DNA of 64,000 bases from Megalonaias nervosa (GCA_016617855.1 JAECUM010003680.1:160062-224061), one strand, 5' to 3'; positions 36,541 through 47,880 are shown, counted from the first letter of the stretch. Numbers and translations are program-made. The notes: generated from the sequence alone by a model not told the origin.

Positions 36541-36780
36541 GTTGTTCATCTGACTTGTATTAAAAACCATTTCGGGCTCAAAATCACTCACTGATGTCTC
36601 CATTAATGCTTTCCCAGCTCCAGTAATTTGATATACTTCATAACTTTAAAAATTATTTTCATCATCGCTATCATCAGCAAGTATTTGCCAAACGAAATCA
36701 TAATGAACCATGCCAGAATCAGACATTTTGGGTTTTCTAGGTGGCCCATATTTTAAATACGCATTTGTAAAAGTTTTTTG
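36541..36780 (-). pseudogene. Decayed acidic reading frame, unknown
   Basis: On the minus strand a frame reads KYGPPRKPKMSDSGMVHYDF, then VWQILADDSDDENNF, a stop, then SYEVYQITGAGKALMETSVS and DFEPEMVF before entering the palindrome arm. The possible ATG is at 36726. The acidic DDSDDE run and mixed composition look protein-coding, interrupted by one stop. No family recognised; by position it would belong to the hAT-like element or to something nested in it. Confidence 0.4.
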
Positions 36781-36998
36781 ATGAATGGTTCAAACTATGC
36801 CATAATTTTGGGCACGGTGTTCTAATCAAATTTAGTTGCACAACCATTCCTATCATGCTTGAAAAACCTATGTGTTTAACATTTGGTACCCGAAAAACAG
36901 ATGTCTTGACAAGAACAGTTAAATAAAATTGTATACTTTGCTGAGCACATTTTTGTATGTGGAACTTTTAATGAATTTGCGTAAGTTTTTGCATTTCA

Positions 36999-37145
36999 CT
37001 ATTCTTCAAGCGTGCGAATTTGTACACCTTTGGCACAATTCACGCAATGGCATGCTTTGACATCATCTCCACTTAAGTACTTGACATATCTAATGACTTT
37101 TCCACAAAGTCTCTCTGTTGCTCTGCCAATACTTCTTGTTGTCAT
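36999..37145 (-). pseudogene. Short Cys/His-containing frame, unknown
   Basis: A 48-codon minus-strand frame contains RSIGRATERLCGKVIRYV, then KACHCVNCAKGVQI, and ends LEE-stop. The C-H-C-x2-C cluster suggests a fragment of a small metal-binding motif. It lies ~220 bp upstream (minus strand) of the acidic frame and may come from the same dead gene. Family not recognised. Confidence 0.35.
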
Positions 37146-37745
37146 GCAGAGAATAAGCTACATTGATTTCGGATTGGTGGTTATTGTTTATCCTGGAGTG
37201 GAGCAAGCAATAACAACATATGAGAATTCAATGTAACATATTTCAACGTGCAGCACACTGGTAGCGTAGTTTCAAATTTACCAAAGGAGTCAAGATACAG
37301 TTCAAGGTAGAAACTTCGCATGAAAGTGGTTATTAAATGATGAGTAAAGTACTTCATTAAACACGTGCAACATGTTTGGAATGTATAGTATATGCTGAAC
37401 ATACTTCTGGGTTGAGATAATTAGAATGAAAGGGGGGGGGGTTATGAACCATGTCACTTTGTGTTGACTTGTAGATGGCAAGTGGGTATTCTCAAAAAAG
37501 CGTTTTCAATTTTACTGATAATCATGGGTGCCTGTGGGTACAAATGCTGTTTCAGATGGATTATAATTTTACAGAATACAAGGCAATTAATAATTATTCA
37601 TGACTGCTGAAGACTAAAATAAGATGCATATGATCAGTATTGTTTTTTTATCGATTCTCCATCTCTTGTATTGATATGTGTATCATTTCAGCAAAAGTAT
37701 TGATGCATCAGTATATCGATGAATCGTTTCACCCCTAATGACACA

Positions 37746-38598
37746 TAAATGTGGCATGTGGGTTCATGAGTTGTATAGTTTAAGGCTTCCATAGACAGGT
37801 TTATACTGTTGTGTGTATCATGTACTTGAGTGTAAGGTGGTTTCACTATATGACACTATACTTGAAAGGCTGATAAATTGAAAGGAAGTGTCTGTTCGCA
37901 TGGCTACTGTGTGGCTTCTTTTGAAAAGAGTATTTGCACAGCCGCCGTACGACCAGAACAGAAAAGACTATCCACACGGCGATCAGTAAATGCACTAGGT
38001 ACGACTCTGAAATATTCTGATTCAAATCAGATTGCTAGCCTGGTTCATATGAGTAAACATGCCAGGAGACCAGTTTAATCAGACAATCTGCATATGTCAG
38101 ACTTAGAAAACAGAGAAAAGGAAAGAACAGTAATCTGCACTACACCCCAGCTTGAAAGAAATATTCCTGCTTTGATTGTAGTACAAGTTACATGGGTCAT
38201 GTATGCGCATTTACTGATTTTAAATTTAATATAAATTGTTCTTTTAAAATTTAACACTAATTTTCTTTAACCAAAGTATATTCAGTCCTGATTATTGAAT
38301 CCTCTGTACCTTAACTGTCACCAAGAAACTTCCGTACGAAAATTATCTGTTGCCTAGGACTTTTACAATGGTGGCCATGTACTGAACTTGCAAAATAAGA
38401 GCGCGTCGAGTGGAATAATCACAATGTAGGGTAGTACAAATTCGTATTAATATGCGTAACTTTCATTGTGACATCACAGCACGCAACATTCAGTCCGTAT
38501 TGAACTGGATCACACTTTTATGTTCATTTCGTCCAAAAATGTCTACTTACTTTAACATTGATTTTGCTGTATGCACCTCTGGGGCGTTTAAATAACAG
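37746..38598. other. No supported gene
   Basis: Slightly CpG-richer than the surroundings near 37920-38000. A 66-codon frame at 37878 has no motif. Confidence 0.4.
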
Positions 38599-38653
38599 TC
38601 TTCAAAAGGAATATGGATGTATATGAACCCAAATGAATACTTGCCACTTGAAG
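38599..38653 (+). CDS. Possible 55-bp internal exon
   Basis: TTTAAATAACAG precedes and GTATGTATAA follows. One frame is open (SSKGIWMYMNPNEYLPLE); the other two contain stops. The pyrimidine tract is poor and the segment short, so this may be chance. Confidence 0.18.
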
Positions 38654-40640
38654 GTATGTATAATCAAATTCTAAAAAATGACACTCGTTACTGAAATAGT
38701 TGGTGTCAAATGCTTCCATGACACGTGTGACTTATACTGTAGTACAAAAAAATTATAAATTATTATATTGGTTACCTTTTATATTTGTTGAAGAAAAAAA
38801 TATTCTTGTTCAAAAGAAAATCCAATGCACCCCTCCCTGGAAAAATTAAGCGGTCAGTTCCTTGTGACTAATAAATTGGAGGCCATTTTTAGGACTATAA
38901 TATGATGTACAATTGAAGGCCTGCACCATTTTCCGCACGATCATTACTTATCCTTTATTGTGTACATTAGTTTTTGTAATGATTATAGTAGAAGTCAGTA
39001 CTAAAGATAAGAAACATTTCATAAAATAACGATTGTGGGATAACTGGTTCAATTACATAGATGACATGTCGTTAACATGAAAACAAAATTGAACATTTTT
39101 CAGCAAGTCACTGGGTAATCTTCTACCTAATAGACTTATGTTACTGCAGAAGATGAATCAATGAGAATGTAACATTGTATGTTTTACATACATTCAGTTG
39201 AAAAGAAAAACGGAAGATCAGGTACATGGCAGACATAAGAACAGTGTTAGTAAATTATTTATGCAACAGGCGGCCGTGCGAAAAGTATATGGTAGCTGTG
39301 CGAATAGACTTTTCAAAACTAGTCACATAGCAGCCGTGCAAATAGCCTCAACCAAATCGAAAACTGTTTCAATTTTTGTGCAAGAATTGCTCCAATTAGT
39401 GTTTTGGTACCAAGTGTCCATTGAAATAAAGATGTTGCCCTACTTTGACTGATCTCCCTTGAAGCAGGTAAAGATCCAATTCACCATTGATAACTGTCAA
39501 TTTTATTGACCAGCCAGTTAGTATATATCTCCATGTTCCAATTCTGCATCTTATCTTATAAATAGCAATTGACAAAATGCATATGCTTACATTGTGCTTA
39601 AATTAGCCTCCAGACTGTACTATTGTGTTTGTGGTTTGAGGGTCTGATCTCACCAATTGATACAAGATCACTAGTATAGCAGACAGGATTTGTCCACAAA
39701 ACATGAGTGCAGACATCTGTTGATTTATACACTATTTTTTCAGCTCCTGATTTTACATTGTTGAAGGGGCCTTGTTTAAATCTGTACAGCATATTATGGC
39801 ATGAAATCCATTGTTTGACAACTTGTAAATTCGCATGGAATTGCAATATCCCATTGTCCCATCTCCAGTTCATGCAGCTAGGCTACATTGGCACGTAATC
39901 AGTTGTTCCATCACGCCCAGCAACCGATAGCCCCCATAAATGCTGTCCTGCTTCAAAAATTTACTCTTCCATATCAACATGGCAGATGACATACAGAGAC
40001 CACTGAACGAGTTGGCTATTTTTAGCTACATATTACTGATGCTGAGCTGAACAAACTGTAATTAAATTGTAACAACAGTGAATCAGCATCAAGGTAAATA
40101 ACAGATGTGTGATATTATCCATAAACTGGTTTCCCATGGTATTTTGTACTGGTATAACATGTATGTACCACAGTATTTTTTTCACTTTACTGGTACTTGG
40201 GTGGTTTCCGTGAGTAAAGAATGTACAGAAATTCCCAAGTACTCTTGTTATGAATTTATGATATTAACAGCATGTTTTCATTTTTCATGATAATAATTCA
40301 AACAGTATTATTTTTTGTATAAAACAGTTGAATTTTTCACAAATTAATTTTAAATATTACAAATATATTTATGTTTCTTTAATCACCTGTTTGACACATG
40401 TAAGGTATGCCAACATGTTGGCCAGATGGGATTTTTTTTGAAAGATATTTGGGCCAAATCCAAATTTTGGACAAATTTAAGATTTAAAAAGTCATTTTTT
40501 AGTTATTTACTACTGTGTGTTAATGTGTCAAGTACATGTATTCCTTTGTAAGACTGAATCATCCACAGATGTTAAGGAGATCATTTGTTCATGTAATTAC
40601 TCTAGTCCACATTATATTTTCTTGTTTGTTGAGTAATTGT
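38654..40640. other. No supported gene
   Basis: A loose triplicate occurs at 39269-39350 (GCGGCCGTGCGAAAAG, GTAGCTGTGCGAATAG, GCAGCCGTGCAAATAG), about 35 bp apart; a related word is at 37940 (GCACAGCCGCCGT). No exon recognised. Confidence 0.45.
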
Positions 40641-40650
40641 GTTTTATGTT

Positions 40651-40652
<2 letters not shown>

Positions 40653-40684
<32 letters not shown>
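40653..40684. repeat. (CT)n microsatellite
   Basis: About 16 CT units; the Ser-Leu open frame over it is an artefact. Confidence 0.96.
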
Positions 40685-40687
<3 letters not shown>

Positions 40688-41940
40688 ATATATATCAGCC
40701 TGGGTATTGGCATCCCACACACAGTTTCCCTATTTATTATATCAGTAGTGTAGATGTAAGTTTCAATCTCAGTACTTCCTATTTTTTTATCAACCAGCTG
40801 TGTACTGTCAACACAATGTCTTTCAAATAAATACCATCACCAAGGGCCAAAGCTGTCACTCATGCCATTGCCTGTTTCATCATTCACAACTGACATCCAA
40901 ACTGACACCGCGTTGTGTCAAATGTACTTAAACATCACATCAATGCATGATCTGCAATATGTTGTACCATCTCAACAGTTTTCTCTGAGAAAATTATCCC
41001 AGATATGAACTTACAAGTCAAAGAAGACATAAAATCATGCTTGGCCCTAGCATCTAAAGTTAATATCCAGCAACTATTAGTCATGCAGGTTGATACCAAC
41101 AAAGGTTTGGAATCATTAATATTACTAATTTACTATATTATTCTTTTTTCTAATCAAAGCAAGACATTTATCATTGTTTTAAGGCAAAATAATTCAGCAA
41201 CTCATCTACATACAGTGTTTTTGTTATATGCTGGTAGAAGTTGCTCACTGATGTTGATGTGTCTGTTTTCTAAATCATCAGTATTATTATTGTTATATTT
41301 TAGTTGGTGTTTTGGTAAAACAAAAGGTAACATGGTTTTATTTCTTGTTCAGATTTTATTACATGCAAGGAAATTGCTCATTATTACAGTACAAAATAAG
41401 CAAAATTAACGTTAGAATCATAAATGCTGCCAGTGACCAATACATATTGATATGCATTGCAATACAATCACGCTGGCAATACTCACCTCTAGTTTGTATC
41501 ACATTATCAGAAATACCATGGTACAACATTTTCATGGTACCTGGCTGTAGTAAATAATATTTTACAATTAAGTAACAATAAAATTGGTGTAAGTTGCACA
41601 TGCAAACCAGAAATGAAATTAGCATCATATACCATTAAAACGCTCTATTGAGATAGTTGATGCATGGTTTGCACATTTTTGACAAGTTTGAACTTTGGAC
41701 GTTGCTTGAATTTGAGGTCTGCTCAAAACCTACTGTGTATATGCTTGAAAATACTCAATAATCTTTGAAAAAATTTTGAATTTCTAAACAAATGTATTCA
41801 TTTAAAAATTTTAATTTATTAATGTGATATGTTAAAATGGTTATAAACCTGATTTTCCAGTAATTTTAATTACATCGTGGGTCACTTATGTACTGATGTG
41901 TACTCCACCCATTTGGAATTGTAACCACGTCATGGTGTAG

Positions 41941-42429
41941 GTGAATGGCTGCTGTGTTGACTGGGCTGATGAAGAATTCAAGTCTGAACCACAGGCCCAC
42001 GAGAAGCTACCGGCAAGCTTTCTCACATACCAACATTGGCTGAGCCTGAGACCCGAACCCACGCAGACAGGTGAGAAGTGTCAGATTTTGAATTATCTGA
42101 GGATTTTTACCAATTTCGATCTAGTACAGTTGGATGAAAATGAGAGAAGACATCTGGAGAGACAATGGCATGTGCTTGTGGGTGACAGTGATCACGATGA
42201 AGAGGACTTTGAAGGTTTTGAACTGGAGGAATTGTATGCTCCACGTAATTTTGTTTGGACGAAGTTGGAAAACCAAAGAGATTTGTTACAGTTTTCTGAG
42301 AGAGCTGGACCCACCCGAGTGTTAGATGGCTCCAGGAAAGCTTTGGAATATTTTCAAATATTCTGTTCAGATGTTTTTGGAAACATTGTCCGTCTAACGA
42401 ATTTGAATGCCATGATCAAACATGCCTGA
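41941..42429 (+). pseudogene. N-terminal part of a piggyBac-like transposase
   Basis: A 162-codon frame. From about residue 75 it reads WHVLVGDSDHDEEDFEGFEL, then FVWTKLENQRDLLQFSERAG, PTRVLDGSRKALEYFQIF, and CSDVFGNIVRLTNLNA. This fits the start of the DDE_Tnp_1_7 (piggyBac) region: acidic stretch, F-GP-x-L, then the (L/Y)DFFxxFFxDxxxxxIVxxTNxYA block. The frame ends there, before any catalytic Asp. Residues 15-45 are encoded by part of a minus-strand family A SINE (CCCACGAGAAGCTACCGGCA), so the true transposase start is not the first ATG. The ATG at 42134 belongs to a shifted frame. Inactive relic. Confidence 0.8.
41968..42075 (-). mobile_element. SINE family A fragment
   Basis: CCACGAGAAGCTACCGGCAA, CTTTCTCACATACCAACATT and ACCCGAACCCACGCAGACAG match the minus strand of the SINE at 31421. 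Both ends are missing. It forms the 5' part of the open frame at 41941. Confidence 0.85.
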
Positions 42430-42841
42430 GGCGATACAGGTGTGTGGACAGATCTCACCTTGATGAAAGCTTCTACCTGCCAAATACCTGAAAAACTTGT
42501 GTTGCTAATGGAATTATTTATGAGTACATCTAGGGTCAATTGAACAAGTTTTGGGAACTTTCTAAGTTTTCTAAGAAGTAAATAGATAATTACTTGTATT
42601 TTACCTGTTGTGTTACCTGTTTGCATCTGTATTTTAACAGTTATAATAGATATGCACATTTTAATGAATTATTCATAAAATTTGATTTTTAACCTTGATT
42701 TTGACACCTAATCCAGCCAGATATCTTTAAAATTGGCAAAGTTATGTTATTTCAAAGTCAACAAGTCATTTTGCTTTACAACTCCAAAGTTACTTAGTGT
42801 TGAGGACTCTATGCCAACAAAGTTACTTAGTGATGAAAGGG
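42430..42841 (+). mobile_element. piggyBac-like element P3, right part and right end
   Basis: The sequence after the transposase relic ends GATGAAAGGG followed by TTAA (42842-42845), the expected piggyBac right end. The word AAAGTTACTTAGTG occurs at 42786 and 42819, 33 bp apart, just inside the end. The matching left end (TTAA then CCCTTT) was not found upstream, so the left side is lost or rearranged. Confidence 0.75.
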
Positions 42842-42845
42842 TTAA

Positions 42846-43024
42846 TGGTGGAGGAAGAAACCAGGAAATACCTGGAAAGAACCACCGACCCACGAGAAGC
42901 TACTGGCAAGCTTTCTCACATATCCACATTCGCTGAATCCGAGACTCGAACCCATGCAGACAGAGGTGAAATGGCAGTGATCCAAAACAGACCGCTTTAG
43001 ACCACTCGGCCACTCGGGGCCCCC
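42846..43024 (-). mobile_element. SINE family A cut at TTAA by piggyBac
   Basis: Starts TGGTGGAGGAAGAAACC and continues through GAACCACCGACCCACGAGAA to CCACTCGGCCACTCGGGGC. In the intact SINE at 31421 the preceding bases are GTATTAA, i.e. a TTAA at exactly this point. The 3' tail half of this SINE is missing and replaced by the P3 end, so P3 appears to have inserted into the SINE's own TTAA. Confidence 0.88.
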
Positions 43025-43627
43025 ATTATGTATGGTAATATTCATGCCATCTATATGGCTTAAGATGACTTCTATCACAGATCCAACATCTTTAAAAATA
43101 AAGAAAGAAAAAAAAAGGAATGCTCTTTGCTTACTGCTTGGCCTCACCACAAGCATACAGAGCATCTATGACAATCTGGTTTCAAAATATGGTATCCATA
43201 ATAGTGCAACAGACTTGAAACAGGCACTAAATTTTTATAAGTATACGGTTTGTCATTTAATCATTTAACAATTATCAAAGTAATTCAGAAAAAGGGAATT
43301 ATTACAATAAATGCAGGTAAATAACAATTGAACAAAACCCATCTAAATGAGACTAAGATTTGGCAGAACGGAAAATTCCTTGGTGCAGCTCATTCCAGGT
43401 CCATCAGATATTCAGACATGTTAATGTTTGCACAAGTTTACTTGAGTATTTGATAAATTTTGATTACAAGAATATAAGTGTCCAAGAAAAAGATGATAGT
43501 GCAGAGAACAAAGTAAAGTGGCAAAACTGTCAGAGCAAATAAGATTATCTCATTTTTAGCACTAATAGTGCATTAAGTACTGTCTGCTTTTTTTAAAATA
43601 ACCTATTGAGATAAAAAAGATTTTAAA

Positions 43628-43628
<1 letters not shown>
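43025..43628. other. No gene seen
   Basis: No motif-bearing frame, splice pair or repeat recognised. Confidence 0.45.
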
Positions 43629-43672
<44 letters not shown>

Positions 43673-43864
43673 CACACATATATACACGCACACTGTAAAC
43701 CTGTCTTGAGAGACCACTGCTATGAGAGACCACCTGTCTTGAGAGACCATGTTCTTCATGTACAGATTTATTGATTATATAGTATTATGACCTGTTATGA
43801 GAGACCACCTGTCATGAGAGACCATAATGTTTTGGCAAAAGGGTTGGTCTTTCAAGACAGGTTC

Positions 43865-43928
<64 letters not shown>
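43629..43928. mobile_element. MITE family K between microsatellites
   Basis: (TG)n(TA)n at 43629-43680 and (AT)n at 43868-43928 flank a ~178-bp MITE (43691-43868). The MITE starts CTGTAAACCTGTCTTGAGAG and ends GGTCTTTCAAGACAGGTTCC, inverted ends of the pogo/Tigger style. The word YTTGAGAGACCAC is repeated several times inside. Related copy: 62885-63047. Confidence 0.85.
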
Positions 43929-43930
<2 letters not shown>

Positions 43931-44344
43931 ATCTTTGTAACAGTTTAACAAATATAAGACCCATGACAAAGATAATTTGAGTGTGAGTAAGCCTTTGGGT
44001 TGAGGCATGTATGTGTAGGGCAGTGGTTCCCAATTTAGTTTTGGGCCATGACCCTAACAAAATACACATTTTGACAAGTTTTACCACCCACAACAAAAAC
44101 CCCACCCACAAAAAAAACCAAACAACATTCTGGTAACCCTCCAGAATGTCCATGCAAGCCTGATTTGGGTCGTGACTTAGGGGTTGTGAACAGCTGTTGG
44201 GTTTAACAGCATGTTGGCAGAACAGTGACTACATGGTGCTGATTAAAAGTTATTTTAAAATTGTGAAGATAAAGAAAAATTGCAGAGATGTATTAAATAA
44301 GATATAAAGGTGAAAAATAGTCTTTAAACTATAAGGTCAAAGTT

Positions 44345-44440
44345 TGTTACTTGGGTAGAGGAGTTTCAGGAACATTATGCCACAGCAGATCAGTCCTTAA
44401 TTTCTTTGTAGTTTGACCTGAAGTACAAGCAAGTTTATAC
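44345..44440. mobile_element. Double-hairpin MITE, right-hand fragment
   Basis: CATTATGCCACAGCAGATCA, TAGTTTGACCTGAAGTACAA and GCAAGTTTATAC correspond to the right hairpin arm and right end of the family; the left half is absent. Confidence 0.6.
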
Positions 44441-45438
44441 ACAGGGATAAGGAAATAAATTTCCAAGCACTTGGCTGTGGAACAAGTGGGTTGCAGCAGA
44501 TATTTGTTATCGTCGTCCCTTTGCTCAGCAGTACAATCACAAATATCCACTACAATACTTAAGCTCTTATTTAAAGATCGAAGGCACCTGATGCAAGCTT
44601 GAGCCTAAAAGACAGTGAGTTTTAAACCCTTGAAATATGGTTTCCATGTCAACAAATTGCAGTTTCACAGGTTAAAACTTATAAATCAATGAATGAAATG
44701 ATTAAGTTTAAGTGTATTTTAAGAAAGTAGGAGTAAACATTTAAGAGTGTTAGGAGACAGATGACCTGCAATAGACAGTTAAAGAAGTCGAAAAGTTTTG
44801 ATTTTTCATCTGGTACAGACAGTATTGTGCCCATCTGAGGTCACCGACATTGTCAAGACAGCGTCATTGTCAGAGAGCTAGCACAGTGGATGTTTGACAG
44901 TGTTGAACTAGGGCACTTAATAAAGGCAGAAAATGCACATAGATTTATTTGCAAGCAGCAAATAACTTGTCCTAAGGACAAGTAAATAATCAAGTTTTCC
45001 TCAGCACAGCTAACATTTACCTGGTTTGGATGAGAGGACATATGATGTCTGGAACCCGAATACTGTAATGGAAATTTGGCAGTTTTGTAGAGGGAGTCAA
45101 GAAACGTCCAGAAGTTCTGTGATTTTAGCTTATCCCTATTACAGTTTTACGCTGTCAAGGTATAGCAACTTTGAGCTTGAGCACAAGTTTCTGGCTCAAA
45201 AGTTACGAAAATATGTGTGCATGATTTGAAAACAGATTTGTGTCTTCACTTTGCATAGTTGGATGTTATTTTAAATGGATAAATATGGTATTGGCCTTGA
45301 CACATCATAATGAATGCTATTTTTGTTTATCTCCTGAACACCACAGTTGATTTTCCCTTCATGAATATTAAATTAGTGTTACTGGGTGTTAATTTTCAAA
45401 CAGCTTACAGGCTAGCAGTGTGACAAACATGTACTTTG
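44441..45438. other. No supported gene
   Basis: A 67-codon frame ending at 45229 (…FELEHKFLAQKLRKYVCMI) has mixed composition but no proper start or splice site and no family motif. Left unassigned. Confidence 0.35.
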
Positions 45439-45566
45439 TACCGTATATACTCAACCGTAAACTGCACATCCAGATCTGCCATCACATCATTAAAACAATC
45501 AAAACAGACCTTGATCTGCAGATGCATTATGCTTTGGCAGATCTGGATCTTTCTTTGCTTGTAAGC

Positions 45567-45606
<40 letters not shown>
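45439..45606. mobile_element. Double-hairpin MITE with (AT)n expansion at its end
   Basis: Starts TACCGTATATACTCAACCGT, includes CCAGATCTGCCATCACATCA, AGACCTTGATCTGCAG and GGCAGATCTGGATCT, and ends GCTTGTAAGCGTATATATAT running into (AT)n. The first hairpin has lost its second arm. Confidence 0.85.
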
Positions 45607-45608
<2 letters not shown>

Positions 45609-45840
45609 TAAGTACACATGATGCATGCACTTTTGCAGTTTACTGTCTGACACTAACAAATGTGCATGTGTCATGAAATACAGGAATTAATATCAGTTTT
45701 ATTTATCTGCCCTTCGGACTTCTTCCCAGTAATTAAAATCAGAAAGCAGCAACATTGTAATATGCCATTGGGCTTGACATCATTCTTTCATTTTATTACA
45801 ACCTCCAATGTCAATATTATTTATTGTCTTGCTTTCTCAG

Positions 45841-45952
45841 TTTTCACACACACACAGAGTCACAGGGATGGCATCAAATTGACACACAAATGTCATGTAC
45901 TACCACTTGAAATCTTGCATCATATCCTAGTCATTGCCAGGTCAAACAAGTG
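45841..45952 (+). CDS. Possible 112-bp internal exon, unknown protein
   Basis: TTGTCTTGCTTTCTCAG is a good 3' splice site; GTAATTTAGG follows as a weaker donor. Only one frame is open: VFTHTQSHRDGIKLTHKC, then HVLPLEILHHILVIARSNK. The helical, amphipathic look of PLEILHHILVIA is more protein-like than most local frames. Joined to the candidate at 46351, the frame continues open, which is consistent with splicing but not proof. No family recognised. Confidence 0.3.
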
Positions 45953-46350
45953 GTAATTTAGGAAAAATGCAGGAGTTACGAATATCCTTAACTGTTTAAT
46001 GTTTATTCAACAGATTCAAATGCATACCATTGTTAGTGGCAGTTGGGTCACAAATTTATTAATTTATGTAATAAATATTCATTTTTTCAGCATGAGATGC
46101 TTTGACTTGGTTGTTATAGAGTCAAACTAATGCATAGTTTCTACAATGTCCTTGTTAGCTACAATTACTGGGCCCACTTTTGAGGACACTGTTATTTTAG
46201 TGGACAAGGAAATTGCAGGAAACTGATATAGCCTGACTTGATGACTGGTAAAAGTAGATATTGCTGGAAAGGTTAATATTTATTTGCTGACATGAATAAA
46301 TCCATGATATAAGTTCCTATGATTTGTTATCAGCTTCCCTTTCTATGCAG

Positions 46351-46675
46351 GCATTATGGGATTTTAAATTCCCTGTGCTGGAGCTTGTGCTTCTCCTCAA
46401 GAATTTATTTTGGACATTTGAGTCTTCATTGTTTCCTCTCGATACACACTACTCTGAAAATGAACAGTATTTTCCTGAAGATTTCATCTCTTCTGTACAT
46501 CAACCAATTAAATGTATTGTTTTGTGCTTTGTTGACAGTGAACACACTTGATTCAGTTTTCTTCAGTGGTTTTTTTTTGTGCCTTACTGATGACACAGCT
46601 TACCTGAATCAAAACCATTTGGTTTATATCCCAGCTATGTTTACAAAAGATTATGAGATTATCCAATTGTTTTAG
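46351..46675 (+). CDS. Possible terminal exon, two competing frames
   Basis: Preceded by CAGCTTCCCTTTCTATGCAG, a good 3' splice site. Frame one (to 46551) reads ALWDFKFPVLELVLLLKNLF, then WTFESSLFPLDTHYSENEQY and FPEDFISSVHQ before a stop, and looks the more protein-like. Frame two (to 46675) reads HYGILNSLCWSLCF onward and is the one in phase with the exon at 45841-45952. The two lines of evidence disagree, so the call is weak. No known family matched by eye. Confidence 0.25.
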
Positions 46676-47010
46676 AAACACACTGCTTCGGTGGCATGGT
46701 TATAGCATCTGCTTTGGATGCGGGAGGTTGCAGGTTCGAACCCCGTCTGAGTCATACCAAAGACTTATAAAATTGATACTAACAGCTGCCTCACTTGGCG
46801 TTCAGCATTAAGAGGTTAGTGTTAGGACTGGTCGGCCTGGTGTCAGGATAATGTGACTGGGTGGGACATGATGCTACATGTCTGCAGCATGACGCCCCAG
46901 TGTTAGACATCACTATAAACTGCCTCAAGCAGACATCATAAGCGATATGACTGAAAATTTTTTAAAGCTACATTAAAAATCTAAATCACACACACACAGT
47001 TTTAGAAACA
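46669..47010 (+). mobile_element. SINE family B, full length with target duplication
   Basis: GTTTTAGAAACA occurs at 46669-46680 and at 46999-47010, flanking 46681-46998. The head has TGGCATGGTTATAGCATC (A-box-like) and GGTTCGAACCCC (B box). The body shares GGACTGGTCGGCCTGGTGTC and GTGACTGGGTGGGACATGAT with the 12640 copy; the tail is (CA)n. It lies directly after the end of the open frame at 46351-46675. Confidence 0.96.
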
Positions 47011-47880
47011 ATTGATCTTAATGCAGGCATTTTCTAGGCAGTTGACTGCAAGAATATTAATACGGTATGCAATTACAGCATAGCCTGTTGTTGTCCTTGT
47101 ATACTTTTGCTCCATATGTCTGTCACCATAGGTATGAAGTAGTCTTATAAAATGTACACATGTGACAGGAGATGCCTGCTGTATTTATTCTAATATAACA
47201 CCATAGCAGAGTCAGCTATTACAAATTTTGTTGATAGTTTATTCTTATCGTGCTTTTCTTTAAAACAAATCCAATGTATTAATAATTCCTGTAATTTTTT
47301 TATTGTCTGTTCACCTGTTCATCTTTCCATTGCAATGTCCTTCTTTCATAACATCCTCAACTGCAGGTTTAAATTCTTGAAAGAGTTATGTTAGCCCAGT
47401 GATAACCATCTGCAAGAAAGCATCATCTGTGGCTCATGCCCTGGTGTGCCATGGAGGGGGTCAAAGTTCATATATACAACAGTTTAAATTATAACGACAT
47501 TTTCAAACATTATTGGGCCAAACTTTTTATGCAGCAGGAGGAAACATCGTATAATTGGTGGATTTTGGATTGTAATCCTGAGGTCACTGGAGTTTGGATG
47601 GGATGTATGGTTAGAATCAGGGTAATTTGTGATGGCAAACCACATTGCAATTGCTTTAGGATTGGGGGGAGGGATTCAAGCTCGATAAGCCATATCAAGG
47701 GTGAAATTTAACTGGATGTAGAGTTGACTTTATATCATGAGTAAGCACATACCAAACCCCTCATCACTTTCTCTGTTAAAGCCATTCATATTCTGCCCAA
47801 ATTTTGTGTGTTATAGCCATTCATATTATGCCCAAACTAGCGAGTTTCTCCTTTGAATAGTGAATTTCATAATTAGTTAT
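47011..47880. other. No supported gene
   Basis: A 91-codon frame at 47436-47711 has Cys/Trp-rich mixed composition (SYNWWILDCNPEVTGVWMG) but no recognised motif and no splice sites of note. Confidence 0.35.

Larger units (their letters stand above)
34921..37745. mobile_element. hAT-like transposon with 8-bp target duplication
   Basis: The element runs from TAGGGGTGAAA (34929) to TTTCACCCCTA (37737), inverted ends of the hAT type. ATGACCCA (34921-34928) and ATGACACA (37738-37745) form an 8-bp flanking duplication with one mismatch, the length typical of hAT. Subterminal sequences mirror each other (ATGATACGATTCACGATAC versus TATATCGATGAATCG). At ~2.8 kb it could have been autonomous, but only short minus-strand frames remain and none shows a recognisable hAT domain. 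A 255-bp palindrome lies within it. Confidence 0.82.

Noticed and set aside
41005..41409. 134-codon open frame
   Set aside because: Leu/Ile/Ser/Phe-rich, no motif, overlapped by another open frame; expected by chance in AT-rich DNA.
44990..45229. Coding exon ending FELEHKFLAQKLRKYVCMI
   Set aside because: No usable acceptor in phase and no ATG; mixed composition alone is not enough.
46669..47010. Host 3' UTR of the 46351 frame
   Set aside because: The sequence is a SINE with its own target duplication; it may be transcribed with the frame but is not evidence for it.
47436..47711. 91-codon Cys/Trp-containing gene
   Set aside because: No motif, no splice or promoter evidence, and no relation to neighbours.
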